From Hungateiclostridiaceae bacterium UBA1305 (GTDB taxonomy: Bacteria; Bacillota; Clostridia; Acetivibrionales; DTU013): a stretch of 19,473 nt of DNA. The stretch is taken from assembly GCA_002307275.1 (NCBI GenBank), contig DBTX01000094.1, positions 1 to 19,473 of the forward strand, given 5' to 3'. The position numbers were made by a program, and so were the translations under genes. A model generated the notes under the pieces. The model made no database searches. It was not told where the DNA came from and saw nothing but the letters and a program-made list of their open reading frames with translations. The stretch's first letter is position 1, and every line of letters begins with the position of its first letter. This document shows positions 7,514 through 15,261 of this stretch, piece by piece.

Positions 7514-8610
7514 ATTTTGAAAGAATAACAATAATCGGTTTGGGGCTGATAGGTGGTTCACTTGCAAGAGCGCTTCGTGAAAAGCTGGACTTCCATGGAA
7601 TAAAAGCTGTTGATGCCGATGAAAGGTCACTTGAGTCAGCCTTGAATGAGGGAATCATAGAAAAAGGATTTACAGGACTCGACAGCAGTATCTATGACTC
7701 TGAACTCATTTTCATCTGTACACCTGTTAAGCAGGCGATTCGCTATATAGGCGAGCTTTCTCCCAGGATAGGGAAAACCTGCATTTTAACAGATGTCTGC
7801 AGTACAAAAGGTGAAATAACCCGATATGTGGAGGCATTGCCAAACCCGCCTGTTTTTATCGGCGGACATCCGATGGCAGGAACTGAGAGATACGGGTATA
7901 CAAACAGCTTCGCACATTTGTTTGAAAATGCATATTATGTTTTGACTCCCTGTTCTTCAACAACCAGGGAATCCACGGATATTCTGAGTACTATTGTTGA
8001 AGGCATAGGCGCCATTCCTTTATTCATGCAGGCAGAAGAGCACGACAGGGCGACAGGCAGTATAAGCCATCTTCCGCACGTTATCGCCTCTGCGCTGGTC
8101 AATCTGGTAAAGGAGCTTGACAACGGCAGCGGCAAAATGCAGACACTTGCGGCAGGAGGTTTCAGGGATATTACCAGGATCGCTTCCTCGAGCCCGGTCA
8201 TGTGGGAAAATATTATATCCAGCAACAGGAAACAAATCCTGGAGTTGCTGAATATTTTCGAAACAAGGCTGGAGGAGATCTGCAAGAGTATTGAAACAGG
8301 CGATTCCGAAGCAGTATATCATTTTTTTGAGGAAGCCAGGCAATTCAGGGATTCCATATCGACTCAGACAACAGGCTTGATACAGCCGATTAATAGATTG
8401 ATTGTCGATGTTCAGGACAAACCTGGAATTATTGGAGAAATAGCAACAATTATTGGCAATAACAATATTAATATAAAAAACATTAATGTTACAAACAGCA
8501 GGGAGTTTGAACAGGGTTGCCTCATCATCTCACTGCCAGATACGACCAGTGTAAATATTGCCTTTGACTTGCTCGTAGATACAGGTTATAAAGTATTTAA
8601 AACCAAATAG
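7510..8610 (+). CDS. tyrA: Prephenate dehydrogenase with C-terminal ACT domain
   Basis: This enzyme oxidatively decarboxylates prephenate to 4-hydroxyphenylpyruvate with NAD(P)+, leading to tyrosine. The 366-residue protein has an N-terminal Rossmann fold with GLGLIGGS (10-17), a TPV..DVCSTKG segment, the conserved HPMAGTE (120-126) and SHLPH (186-190), and an all-helical dehydrogenase domain. A C-terminal ACT domain (about 296-364, starting LIVDVQDKPGIIGEIA) probably mediates tyrosine feedback. The ATG lies inside the aroF stop (ATGA overlap) and no separate ribosome-binding site is needed. The gap to aroA is 48 bp on the same strand. Confidence 0.96.
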   Translation: MNFERITIIGLGLIGGSLARALREKLDFHGIKAVDADERSLESALNEGIIEKGFTGLDSSIYDSELIFICTPVKQAIRYIGELSPRIGKTCILTDVCSTKGEITRYVEALPNPPVFIGGHPMAGTERYGYTNSFAHLFENAYYVLTPCSSTTRESTDILSTIVEGIGAIPLFMQAEEHDRATGSISHLPHVIASALVNLVKELDNGSGKMQTLAAGGFRDITRIASSSPVMWENIISSNRKQILELLNIFETRLEEICKSIETGDSEAVYHFFEEARQFRDSISTQTTGLIQPINRLIVDVQDKPGIIGEIATIIGNNNINIKNINVTNSREFEQGCLIISLPDTTSVNIAFDLLVDTGYKVFKTK

Positions 8611-8658
8611 CCTTGTACTTTTACGGCAGAAAAATATATTGTTTTTGGAGGGAGAAAA

Positions 8659-9933
8659 GTGTTAATAGAGAGCAGAGACACACTTAGGGGAGAAATTGCC
8701 GTTCCCGGAGATAAATCCATATCACACAGGGCTATCGTAGCGGGGACTCTGGCAAGAGGGACCACTGAAATAGACAATTTTCTAATGAATGAGGACTGTA
8801 TCAGTACAATTGAGTGCTTCAGAAAAATGCAGGCAGGGATCGAAATCCTGCAGGATAATAAGGTTCGGGTTCAGGGTAAGGGGCTATATGGTCTTAGAGC
8901 TCCAACCGCACCACTCAATGCGGGAAGGTCAGGTACTGCCATAAGGCTGTTGCTGGGCGTACTTTGCGGACAGCCCTTCAATTCGACAATCGTCAGAGAT
9001 GAATCGGCTATGAAGAAGCCTGTCGGGAAAGTGGTTAGCCTGTTGAAGCAAATGGGAGCAAGCATCTCCGGCAAGGAAGACGGAAGTCTGTGCCCGTTGC
9101 TCTTATCACCGGCGAAAATCAAAGGCAATAGTTTTGACCTTTCCTTACTTGAAACCAATATCAAATCGCCACTTTTAATTGCAGGTCTTTATGCCGAAAG
9201 TGAGACCATCGTAAGAGAAGCCATTAGATCAAGGGATCATACGGAGTTAATGCTGAATTACTTCGGAGCCAATATCAAGACCAATGGCCTGGAAGTGAAA
9301 TGCCATTCGGTAGAGAACCTCTATGCACAACATGTATCCATACCTGGTGACATATCAATGGCTGCCTACTTCATCACTGCGGCGCTGCTTGTAAAAAATT
9401 CCGACATCCTCATAAGAAATGTAGGCATTAATCCCACAAGAACAGGCATTCTTGACGTATACAAATCCATGGGCGCAAAAATCGAACTTTTAAATGAACG
9501 TCTCGAAAGCAATGAAAAGGTAGCTGATATACATGTTGTAACTTCACAACTTACCTGTACAAAAATCGACGGATCACTCATACCAAGATTGATTGATGAA
9601 CTCCCGGTCATTACAGTCGCTGCCGCATTAGCAAAGGGAAGTACGGAAATAACCGGACTTTCAGGTTTTAAGATCAAGGAATCGGGTAAAATGAAGGCAC
9701 TGGCCTTTGAACTTCTAAAGATGGGTGCAAAAATATCCGAAAACGAAGACGGTCTTGTGATTGAGGGAAGAGAAACACTCAGAGGTACTGTTGTAGAAAG
9801 CAACAACAACCACTCGCTGGCGATGGCCCTCTCCGTTGCAGGCCTTGCTGCACAGGGCGAAACGATGATCAGGAAGTCACAGGCAGTGGACATTGTATAC
9901 CCAAGCTTTTACCAGACGCTAAACAAACTTTAG
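8659..9933 (+). CDS. aroA: EPSP synthase family protein with divergent active site
   Basis: By fold and context this is 3-phosphoshikimate 1-carboxyvinyltransferase, which transfers enolpyruvate from PEP to shikimate 3-phosphate. It has 424 residues, the usual size. A GTG start follows GGAGGGAG. Recognisable motifs are PGDKSISHRA (16-25), GRSGTAIRLLLG (89-100), SRDHTELML (191-199), PGDISMAAYF (229-238), LIDELPVITVAAAL (311-324) and IKESGKM (339-345). Aligned by eye to E. coli AroA, K22, S23, R27, D313 and E341 are kept, but R124 is K120, Q171 is N167, N94 is R90, R344 is K344 and R386 is S386. K411 is also lost, but that position varies in class II enzymes. It sits last in the aroF-tyrA-aroA operon, so a shikimate role is likely; activity needs testing. 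Confidence 0.88.
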   Translation: MLIESRDTLRGEIAVPGDKSISHRAIVAGTLARGTTEIDNFLMNEDCISTIECFRKMQAGIEILQDNKVRVQGKGLYGLRAPTAPLNAGRSGTAIRLLLGVLCGQPFNSTIVRDESAMKKPVGKVVSLLKQMGASISGKEDGSLCPLLLSPAKIKGNSFDLSLLETNIKSPLLIAGLYAESETIVREAIRSRDHTELMLNYFGANIKTNGLEVKCHSVENLYAQHVSIPGDISMAAYFITAALLVKNSDILIRNVGINPTRTGILDVYKSMGAKIELLNERLESNEKVADIHVVTSQLTCTKIDGSLIPRLIDELPVITVAAALAKGSTEITGLSGFKIKESGKMKALAFELLKMGAKISENEDGLVIEGRETLRGTVVESNNNHSLAMALSVAGLAAQGETMIRKSQAVDIVYPSFYQTLNKL

Positions 9934-9943
9934 AAAATCCTTG

Positions 9944-9989
9944 AACAAGAGGCGGGTATATCACCAGCCTCTTGTTTTTATTTTTTTTT
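9944..9989 (+). terminator. Rho-independent terminator of the aro operon
   Basis: AACAAGAGGC (9944-9953) and GCCTCTTGTT (9967-9976) form a perfect 10-bp stem, followed by a long T-rich tract to 9989. It starts 11 nt after the aroA stop codon. On the minus strand there is no U-tract, so it does not obviously serve the convergent FIST gene. Confidence 0.93.
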
Positions 9990-10034
9990 AACTATGATTA
10001 TTGCTTTTTGTCATTGTATCTAGCTGTGCGATGA

Positions 10035-11105
10035 TTATCTTTCCATTAAAGCAAGAACAGTTGATTTATTGTGTATTACCAGCTCTCCATTACAGGTGCA
10101 GGCAATTTCACCAATAGATAATGCACCCAGGACTTCATACTGAAGACACTGCTGAATATTTGCAAGTTCCTCCTCAAAGCGGTCGTCTAAAAACATTGCA
10201 CGGGATATGCAATCAAACAGCATTGGAAAATATCTTAACGGAGCGCTCTCCTTAAATACCTTCGCTATATGCAGGGAAGAATCCAAAAGTGTATCGACAT
10301 CACCTTTCAGCACATACACGTCAGAGCCTTCAGGAATATTAGCCACACAGATTATTTCTTCCTCGTCATTAAAGGAAATCGGGTCCCGTACAATTAACGT
10401 GCCGTCCTTCTGCTGGATGCCGAAGGGATGCTCCCTGGCATAAGTAAAAAAGTCTTCCTTGCAAAGTGTCAGGTTTTCCTCTTCTTCAATAACATGCTTA
10501 TACACTTCAAATGCTTTATACAAGTCAAGTTCCGCTAAAACATTATCATAAGACCTTTTTACGTAAAACGGCCCTTGAAGCCTGTTCCATCCATGTTCGA
10601 CTTTCAGTTCCGTTTTGTTTCTCAAAATGCAGATATAAAGTGCATCCTTATAGATGCCCGTATTGTTAAATATGCAAGGTCTCTGCTTCATGTCATAAAA
10701 TCCTGCGCCGCCCCCTACGTATGTAACATTCATTCCAATTTTTTCATAGACGGTATCGGTGAGATCCTTCATTCTGCCGGACAACCCGTCTACAAACACA
10801 ATTGCCGTGGTTCCGCAGAATGTATCGGAATCAGCAGTAACGCGCATCATAAAAGGAAATACAAGCGTCGAGAATATAGGATTAACTTTTTTCGCAATGA
10901 ATCCTTCCCTCTTGTTACTGCTGCCAACAATAAGTCCGGCAAATATTCCGCCAAAAAAGTTGACTTTTTTTTCATTCAAATATTTCACGAGATCATTTAC
11001 TTGATTTTCAGATTTATCTCCGACCATAATCATCAATTGCTCTGATGGTGTAAAGGATGATTCATCAACGTAGTTCTTCAATTCCAATAAATTTCTGAAA
11101 TACAT
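10035..11105 (-). CDS. FIST domain protein (FIST_N plus FIST_C), putative cytosolic small-molecule sensor
   Basis: This 356-residue soluble protein has an N-terminal FIST domain (about 25-190) with the typical glycine-rich YVGGGAGFYD (129-138), and a C-terminal FIST_C domain (about 195-350) ending with the family pattern GEIACTCNGELVIHNKST (332-349). FIST domains are thought to bind small ligands, possibly amino acids, and are often found next to or fused with chemoreceptors, kinases or GGDEF proteins. Here it is stand-alone, has no signal peptide or membrane segment, and lies between the aro operon and rex, with GGDEF genes elsewhere in the window. GGAGGGA precedes the ATG. Ligand and partner are unknown. 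Confidence 0.85.
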   Translation of the reverse strand: MYFRNLLELKNYVDESSFTPSEQLMIMVGDKSENQVNDLVKYLNEKKVNFFGGIFAGLIVGSSNKREGFIAKKVNPIFSTLVFPFMMRVTADSDTFCGTTAIVFVDGLSGRMKDLTDTVYEKIGMNVTYVGGGAGFYDMKQRPCIFNNTGIYKDALYICILRNKTELKVEHGWNRLQGPFYVKRSYDNVLAELDLYKAFEVYKHVIEEEENLTLCKEDFFTYAREHPFGIQQKDGTLIVRDPISFNDEEEIICVANIPEGSDVYVLKGDVDTLLDSSLHIAKVFKESAPLRYFPMLFDCISRAMFLDDRFEEELANIQQCLQYEVLGALSIGEIACTCNGELVIHNKSTVLALMER

Positions 11106-11163
11106 TTGGATCCCTCCATTCTTCTGTATAAGTCCTATTAAAATATATCAATACCTATCCTAT

Positions 11164-11193
11164 ATTTTACTAGAAGTAACTGATAGATTACAA
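11164..11193 (-). promoter_or_regulatory. Candidate promoter of the FIST gene
   Basis: On the minus strand TTGTAA (11193-11188) and TAAAAT (11169-11164) are separated by 18 nt, about 60 nt before the ATG. The -10 matches 5 of 6 and the -35 matches 4 of 6. Confidence 0.4.
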
Positions 11194-11210
11194 GCATTAT
11201 GTGAATTAAT

Positions 11211-11238
11211 CCAGCAATTTTTTTGCAGAATTGGCTGG
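11211..11238. other. Imperfect hairpin upstream of the FIST gene
   Basis: CCAGCAATT (11211-11219) pairs with AATTGGCTGG (11229-11238) with one bulged base. It lies upstream of the candidate FIST promoter. Function unknown. Confidence 0.35.
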
Positions 11239-11271
11239 AGAAACATGTCAGAAATTAGCAGGGCACACTCA

Positions 11272-11311
11272 TATAGCTATTTGTCCAGACTTGCTGCGCC
11301 AAATAGCTATA
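11272..11311. repeat. Perfect 12-bp inverted repeat between rex and the FIST gene
   Basis: TATAGCTATTTG (11272-11283) and CAAATAGCTATA (11300-11311) are exact inverted copies around a 16-nt GC-richer spacer. It begins where the U-tract of the rex terminator ends and lies about 165 bp upstream of the FIST start. It may be an operator or a second hairpin backing up the terminator. Confidence 0.5.
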
Positions 11312-11338
11312 AAAATAAAAGAACCTGACTTAGTCAGG
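11311..11338 (-). terminator. Rho-independent terminator of rex with the stop codon as its loop
   Basis: On the minus strand CCTGAC-TAA-GTCAGG (11338-11324) is followed by TTCTTTTATTTTTA. The triloop TAA is the rex stop codon itself, so the stem includes the last two sense codons. Confidence 0.85.
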
Positions 11339-11977
11339 CTTTTCATCATATCTTTCCTTGATTCTATAACCTAGCACCATAAGGCTGTCGCTTAGATGCA
11401 CGTTTTCAATTACCATTTTATGAGGCAGCTTCAGATCCATCGGGGAGAAATTCCAAAGGCCCTTGATCCCCAGGCCGGCCATTTTCTCAGCCAGCCCCGG
11501 TGTCTGTTCGTAGGGTACGGTTAATATTGCTATGTCAACCTTGTTACTTTTTATAAATTCATCGATCAAGTCCATATGCAGGATCTCTATTTTATTGACC
11601 TTTTTGCCCACCAATTCAGGATTGATATCAAAGACTCCGATGATCTCAAAGCCCCTTCTCTCAAAATTGCCATAATGGGCAAGGGCTTGTCCCATATTGC
11701 CTGCCCCGATGATAACCGTTTTAAACCTGCTGGTGACACCCAGGATATTGCCGATTTCCTTGTACAGGGACTCGACATTATACCCGTAGCCCTGCTGGCC
11801 GAAACCGCCGAAACAGTTCAGGTCCTGCCTGATTTGTGATGCGGTAATACCCATCCTGGTACTTAATTCCTTGGAAGATATTCTTGTGATGTCCACTAGA
11901 AGCAAATCCGACAAATATCTATAATATCTGGGAAGACGTCTGATTACAGCAATAGAGACCTTCTTCTTTGAAGCCAT
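11330..11977 (-). CDS. rex: Redox-sensing transcriptional repressor Rex
   Basis: Rex represses fermentation and NADH-reoxidation genes and leaves DNA when NADH/NAD+ rises. The product has 215 residues from the ATG at 11977: an N-terminal winged helix with the very typical VSIAVIRRLPRYYRYLSDLL (7-26), then a Rossmann domain with GAGNMG (91-96) and VFDINP (115-120), and a C-terminal domain-swap helix. An in-frame ATG 63 nt upstream exists, but the extra residues match nothing in the family, and AGGGAGGC sits just before 11977. The upstream ATG would also lie at the -35 of the promoter. Rex is divergent from ydiF, a neighbour pairing known in Bacillus. Confidence 0.97.
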   Translation of the reverse strand: MASKKKVSIAVIRRLPRYYRYLSDLLLVDITRISSKELSTRMGITASQIRQDLNCFGGFGQQGYGYNVESLYKEIGNILGVTSRFKTVIIGAGNMGQALAHYGNFERRGFEIIGVFDINPELVGKKVNKIEILHMDLIDEFIKSNKVDIAILTVPYEQTPGLAEKMAGLGIKGLWNFSPMDLKLPHKMVIENVHLSDSLMVLGYRIKERYDEKPD

Positions 11978-12011
11978 TGTTTGCCTCCCTTTGAATTGCT
12001 TAGATAATAAA

Positions 12012-12040
12012 ATTATACTTCTTTGATATTTTTTTGTCAA
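12012..12040 (-). promoter_or_regulatory. Consensus sigma-A promoter of rex
   Basis: On the minus strand TTGACA (12040-12035), a 17-nt spacer and TATAAT (12017-12012) give a full consensus match. The predicted leader is short, about 30 nt. The position excludes the longer rex start at 12040. Confidence 0.85.
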
Positions 12041-12042
12041 TA

Positions 12043-12071
12043 TTGCCCGCAGCGTGCTTTTTTGTTAAAAT
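12043..12071 (+). promoter_or_regulatory. Candidate promoter of ydiF
   Basis: TTGCCC (12043-12048), 17 nt and TAAAAT (12066-12071) form a moderate sigma-A promoter. It overlaps TTGTTAA (12062-12068), which resembles one half of a Rex operator; the matching second half is absent. Confidence 0.4.
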
Positions 12072-12110
12072 AGTCCCTGTGTAAGTATTCTACGGGAATG
12101 CGGTGCAATA

Positions 12111-14036
12111 ATGATTATTTTAGCTTGCAGCGACCTGTGCCTGTCTTTCGGCACAGATATGATACTGAATAAAATCAGCTTTAACATACAGCAAGGCGAA
12201 AAAGCCGGATTGATTGGAGTAAACGGTGCCGGTAAATCGACGCTTTTTAAGATCATTACGGGGAGCCTGCAGCAGGATTCCGGCGAGGTCTTTCTATCAA
12301 AAGGCCTGCGGCTTGGATATCTGGACCAGAATTCCGGCCTGGAATCCAGCAACACCATATGGGGGGAGATGCTGACCACATATTCCGCATTGACTTCAAT
12401 GGAAGCCCGCCTGAAGCTGCTTGAAAAGAATATCAGCAGTGAGAAGGACGAAATGCGCATCCATTCAATGGGCAAGGAGTATGATACCCTTCTTGAGCGG
12501 TTTTCACGAGAGGGCGGGTACGAATACAACAGCAGGATCCGGGGAGTACTTCGCGGACTTGGCTTCGAGGACAGTCAGTTTGAACTTCAGATACATGCAT
12601 TGAGCGGCGGTCAGAAGACAAGGCTGGCCCTTGCAAAGCTATTGCTGGAGGAGCCTGATCTGCTGCTTCTGGATGAGCCCACGAACCATCTTGATATTGA
12701 AGCGATCGAATGGTTGGAGGATTTTTTAAAGAATTATAAGAAAGCTGTTCTTATCATATCACACGACAGATACTTTCTTGATGCGGTCACAATAAAAACG
12801 ATCGAGTTGGAAAACTGCGAATGCACAACCTACATCGGCAGCTACTCCGCATATGCGCAGAAAAAGGCCGTAGACAGGGAAATCCAGCGGAAGCATTATG
12901 AGCAGCAGCAAAAGGAAATCTCACGCATGGAGGCATTTATCGAGCAGCAGAGGCGCTGGAACAGGGAGAAGAATATCGTTGCAGCGGAAAGCAGGCAAAA
13001 GGCCATTGACAGGATTGACAAGCTGCATGCGCCGAAGAACCTGCCCGATAGTATTAAAATCAAGTTCCACAGCAGTATTATCAGCGGTAATGACGTTTTG
13101 TCCGTGGAAAATCTTACAAAGAATTTTCCAGGGAAAAACTTGTTTCATGATGTCAATTTCAATGTCAAACGAAGTGAACGCATTTTCATTCTCGGGCCAA
13201 ACGGCTGCGGCAAGTCTACGCTGTTAAAAATCCTTGCAGGCAGGCTATCTCAAACACAAGGTAATTTTGAATACGGGCACAAGATCGTTTTAGGCTATTA
13301 CGACCAGGAGCTTCAGGGTCTTGATGATGCACATACGGTGATTGAAGAAGTATGGAATGATAATGAGAAGCTGACACATACCCAGATACGTAACGCTCTT
13401 GCACAATTTTTATTTACCGGCGAGGATGTATTTAAGACGATCGGCGTTCTCAGCGGCGGCGAGAAGAGCAGGGTCGCGCTGACGAAGCTGATGTTGTCCG
13501 GTTCCAATCTTTTGCTGCTGGACGAGCCCACCAACCACCTGGATGCCAATTCGAGAGAGGGGCTTGAGGAAGCGCTGCAGGCCTTTGACGGCACTTTGAT
13601 CGCAGTCTCGCATGACCGCTACTTTATCAGGAAGCTTGCCTCAAGAGTCCTTGAAATGACCAATAGCGGCCTTGAAGATTATCGCGGCGAGTACCAGTAT
13701 TATCTTGAGCATCGAAGAAAGACGAGTGAAGGCGATGCGGATGGAAACGGCCAGCCTCTGTCTGCTTCCAAGCAGGAGCGGCTTGACATCAAGGAAGAGC
13801 GGGCAAAGAGGCGCAGGCTGGAAAGGCTTATTTCCACCTGTGAAGAGGATATCGGCACTGTTGAAGCAAGACTTGCTGCCATTGCTGCTGAAATGTCCAG
13901 CGAAGCTGTGCAGAGCGACCATTTGTTACTGTCGGCTCTGCACAGCGAGCAGTTGGAACTGGAAACCCGCCTGGAAAAACTGTACGAGGAGTGGTCAGCA
14001 TTTACAGGGCAGATTGAAGAAATCGTCGTTGAGTGA
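12111..14036 (+). CDS. ydiF: ABC-F family ATPase, YdiF-like
   Basis: ABC-F proteins have no membrane domain; they bind the ribosome E site and help translation, and some protect against antibiotics. This 641-residue protein has two nucleotide-binding domains: Walker A GVNGAGKST (36-44) and GPNGCGKST (362-370), signatures LSGGQKTRLALAK (164-176) and LSGGEKSRVALTK (447-459), Walker B LLLLDEPTNHLD (184-195 and 467-478), all intact. The charged linker (about 240-325) is the tRNA-interaction motif. A C-terminal coiled coil (about 550-640) is like the YdiF and Uup types. Length and the neighbouring divergent rex match Bacillus YdiF. The ribosome-binding site is weak (GCGGTG). A resistance role is not indicated by context. 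Confidence 0.92.
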   Translation: MIILACSDLCLSFGTDMILNKISFNIQQGEKAGLIGVNGAGKSTLFKIITGSLQQDSGEVFLSKGLRLGYLDQNSGLESSNTIWGEMLTTYSALTSMEARLKLLEKNISSEKDEMRIHSMGKEYDTLLERFSREGGYEYNSRIRGVLRGLGFEDSQFELQIHALSGGQKTRLALAKLLLEEPDLLLLDEPTNHLDIEAIEWLEDFLKNYKKAVLIISHDRYFLDAVTIKTIELENCECTTYIGSYSAYAQKKAVDREIQRKHYEQQQKEISRMEAFIEQQRRWNREKNIVAAESRQKAIDRIDKLHAPKNLPDSIKIKFHSSIISGNDVLSVENLTKNFPGKNLFHDVNFNVKRSERIFILGPNGCGKSTLLKILAGRLSQTQGNFEYGHKIVLGYYDQELQGLDDAHTVIEEVWNDNEKLTHTQIRNALAQFLFTGEDVFKTIGVLSGGEKSRVALTKLMLSGSNLLLLDEPTNHLDANSREGLEEALQAFDGTLIAVSHDRYFIRKLASRVLEMTNSGLEDYRGEYQYYLEHRRKTSEGDADGNGQPLSASKQERLDIKEERAKRRRLERLISTCEEDIGTVEARLAAIAAEMSSEAVQSDHLLLSALHSEQLELETRLEKLYEEWSAFTGQIEEIVVE

Positions 14037-14053
14037 AAAAGGATGCAGGATAA

Positions 14054-14086
14054 CCCCTGACCGGATGGTTGAATCCCGCTCAGGGG
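14054..14086 (+). terminator. Hairpin just after ydiF
   Basis: CCCCTGA (14054-14060) pairs perfectly with TCAGGGG (14080-14086) across 19 nt, starting 17 nt past the ydiF stop. No U-tract follows directly. A second palindrome TACTG-A-CAGTA (14128-14138) is followed by TTTTT (14139-14143). Termination of ydiF probably occurs in this region, but neither hairpin is a textbook terminator. Confidence 0.35.
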
Positions 14087-14153
14087 AATACGGTCATATA
14101 TGTAAAGATAAACAAGCTAATAACAAGTACTGACAGTATTTTTAGTCTCATTA

Positions 14154-14213
14154 AAAGCACTCCTTTTAGTTTACATAATGTTGTTACCATTATATAATAA
14201 CAAGGAGTGCTTT
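14154..14213. repeat. Perfect 12-bp inverted repeat between convergent ydiF and cwlD
   Basis: AAAGCACTCCTT (14154-14165) and AAGGAGTGCTTT (14202-14213) flank a 36-nt AT-rich core that itself contains TTGTTA (14181-14186) and TAACAA (14198-14203). The symmetrical position between convergent genes suggests a transcription barrier for both strands, though U-tracts are poor. The 60-bp size also recalls very small mobile elements; no target duplication is visible. Confidence 0.5.
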
Positions 14214-14253
14214 GCATACGGTAAATAATTCATCCGTTGCCAAGAAGTGCATT

Positions 14254-14964
14254 TCATTTGAAGTAATCGTCTATTCCGCCCTTAATCGCATCGGCAACTT
14301 TTAATTGATATTCATCGGTTCTCAGCTTGCTTTCCTCTGCCGCATTCGAGAGAAAGCCGCATTCTACGATCGTGGTTGGTGTTTTCAAATCGGTGAGAAT
14401 GACGATTGGGTCCTTCTTTTCCTGGGGTTGTCGCTTGTTCTCATTATTCAGCTTCCCCTTCAGTGAGTTCTGAATACTGTTTGCAAGCTTCAGGCTATCA
14501 GGTGAATTGGGAGGGTAAAAGGTCTGCGCGCCGAAATATTTCGTTTCCGGGAAGCTGTTCAGATGGATGCTGACTACAATAAGCGCTCCGCTGTTATCCA
14601 TGATTCCTTTTCTTCTTGCAAGATCCTGTTTTCTTTTTTCATATATGTTGGTGGTACCTTCCGTGTAAACAAGTTTATCTTCCTCACGTGTCATAATGAC
14701 CTTGTAGCCGTCACTTTCAAGCAATTGCCTGACCTTCTGAGCAATTTTAAGATTCAGATCCTTTTCCTTCAAATCACTGTAGCCGCTTACCTTTCCAGGA
14801 TCTTCTCCCCCATGGCCGGCATCAATGACAACCGTCTTTGGGATCTCAGTTCCGGTGGCCGAAGCCTGTGTATCAATATTCATATTCAAGCTGTAAATGG
14901 CTAGAAGTAAAGCAAAAATAAGACCTATCAGAATAACATTGGACTTTTTCATTACGATTATCAT
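14254..14964 (-). CDS. cwlD: N-acetylmuramoyl-L-alanine amidase CwlD (germination)
   Basis: CwlD removes peptide side chains from cortex peptidoglycan during sporulation so that muramic-delta-lactam can form, which germination enzymes need. From the ATG at 14964 it has 236 residues, like B. subtilis CwlD. There is an N-terminal signal or membrane anchor (about 9-27) and an Amidase_3 domain: TVVIDAGHGGEDPG (44-57, Zn ligand H51), EKDLNL (Zn ligand E67), VSIHLNS (H134) and IVECGFLSN (catalytic E201). An in-frame ATG at 15048 would add 28 charged residues before the anchor; AGGGGGA before 14964 supports the shorter form. The gene implies a spore-former. A TATAAT on the minus strand (15059-15054) is the only -10-like hexamer I noted upstream, without a good -35, so a sporulation sigma factor may be used. 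Confidence 0.92.
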   Translation of the reverse strand: MIIVMKKSNVILIGLIFALLLAIYSLNMNIDTQASATGTEIPKTVVIDAGHGGEDPGKVSGYSDLKEKDLNLKIAQKVRQLLESDGYKVIMTREEDKLVYTEGTTNIYEKRKQDLARRKGIMDNSGALIVVSIHLNSFPETKYFGAQTFYPPNSPDSLKLANSIQNSLKGKLNNENKRQPQEKKDPIVILTDLKTPTTIVECGFLSNAAEESKLRTDEYQLKVADAIKGGIDDYFK

Positions 14965-15137
14965 TCTATCCCGTCCCCCTGCATGAAATAAAATCTCATG
15001 GGCATCGCGCCCCTTTGATTTTGGCCGGATTTGCTGTGCAAATGGCATGAATCATTATAAGATATTCACAGAAGGGTTGGACATATTACAAGCACTTTCG
15101 ATTGTACAACCGTTATCGTTATAACGCATCGATTCAA

Positions 15138-15170
15138 AAGAAAATTTTTCGATTGCAGAAAAATTTTCTT
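15138..15170. repeat. Perfect 13-bp inverted repeat beside repeat copy 2
   Basis: AAGAAAATTTTTC (15138-15150) and GAAAAATTTTCTT (15158-15170) surround a 7-nt spacer. It ends 9 bp before the dispersed repeat and lies upstream of cwlD. No equivalent flanks copy 1. Confidence 0.5.
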
Positions 15171-15179
15171 ACCTCTGCT

Positions 15180-15261
15180 GCGTTTCAACGAGGCTGGCCG
15201 CAAGCTAAGTTTGCTGCTCGCACATGCATCAGGGGCAGGGGGACATCTTTTGCCTCGTTAT
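15180..15261. repeat. Dispersed intergenic repeat, copy 2 (short form)
   Basis: Block A (15180-15240) begins with the same 18 bases as copy 1, GCGTTTCAACGAGGCTGG, and block B contains the identical GGGGACATCTTTTGCCTC. Here the blocks are directly joined, without the 75-bp segment of copy 1. The right end reaches the stop codon of the HEAT-like gene (15263-15261). Confidence 0.8.

Noticed and set aside
11978..12040. Longer Rex with 21 extra N-terminal residues
   Set aside because: The start would overlap the -35 of a perfect promoter, the extra residues do not fit the family, and a strong ribosome-binding site precedes 11977.
12111..14036. ABC-F antibiotic resistance protein
   Set aside because: Length, C-terminal coiled coil and the rex neighbour point to the housekeeping YdiF type; no resistance context is present.
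14181..14203. TTGTTA ... TAACAA as a Rex operator
   Set aside because: The half-sites are 11 nt apart, while Rex operators need about 6, and the site lies between the ends of convergent genes.
14965..15048. Longer CwlD with 28 extra N-terminal residues
   Set aside because: The extension is charged, precedes the membrane anchor and lacks a good ribosome-binding site; AGGGGGA precedes the start at 14964.
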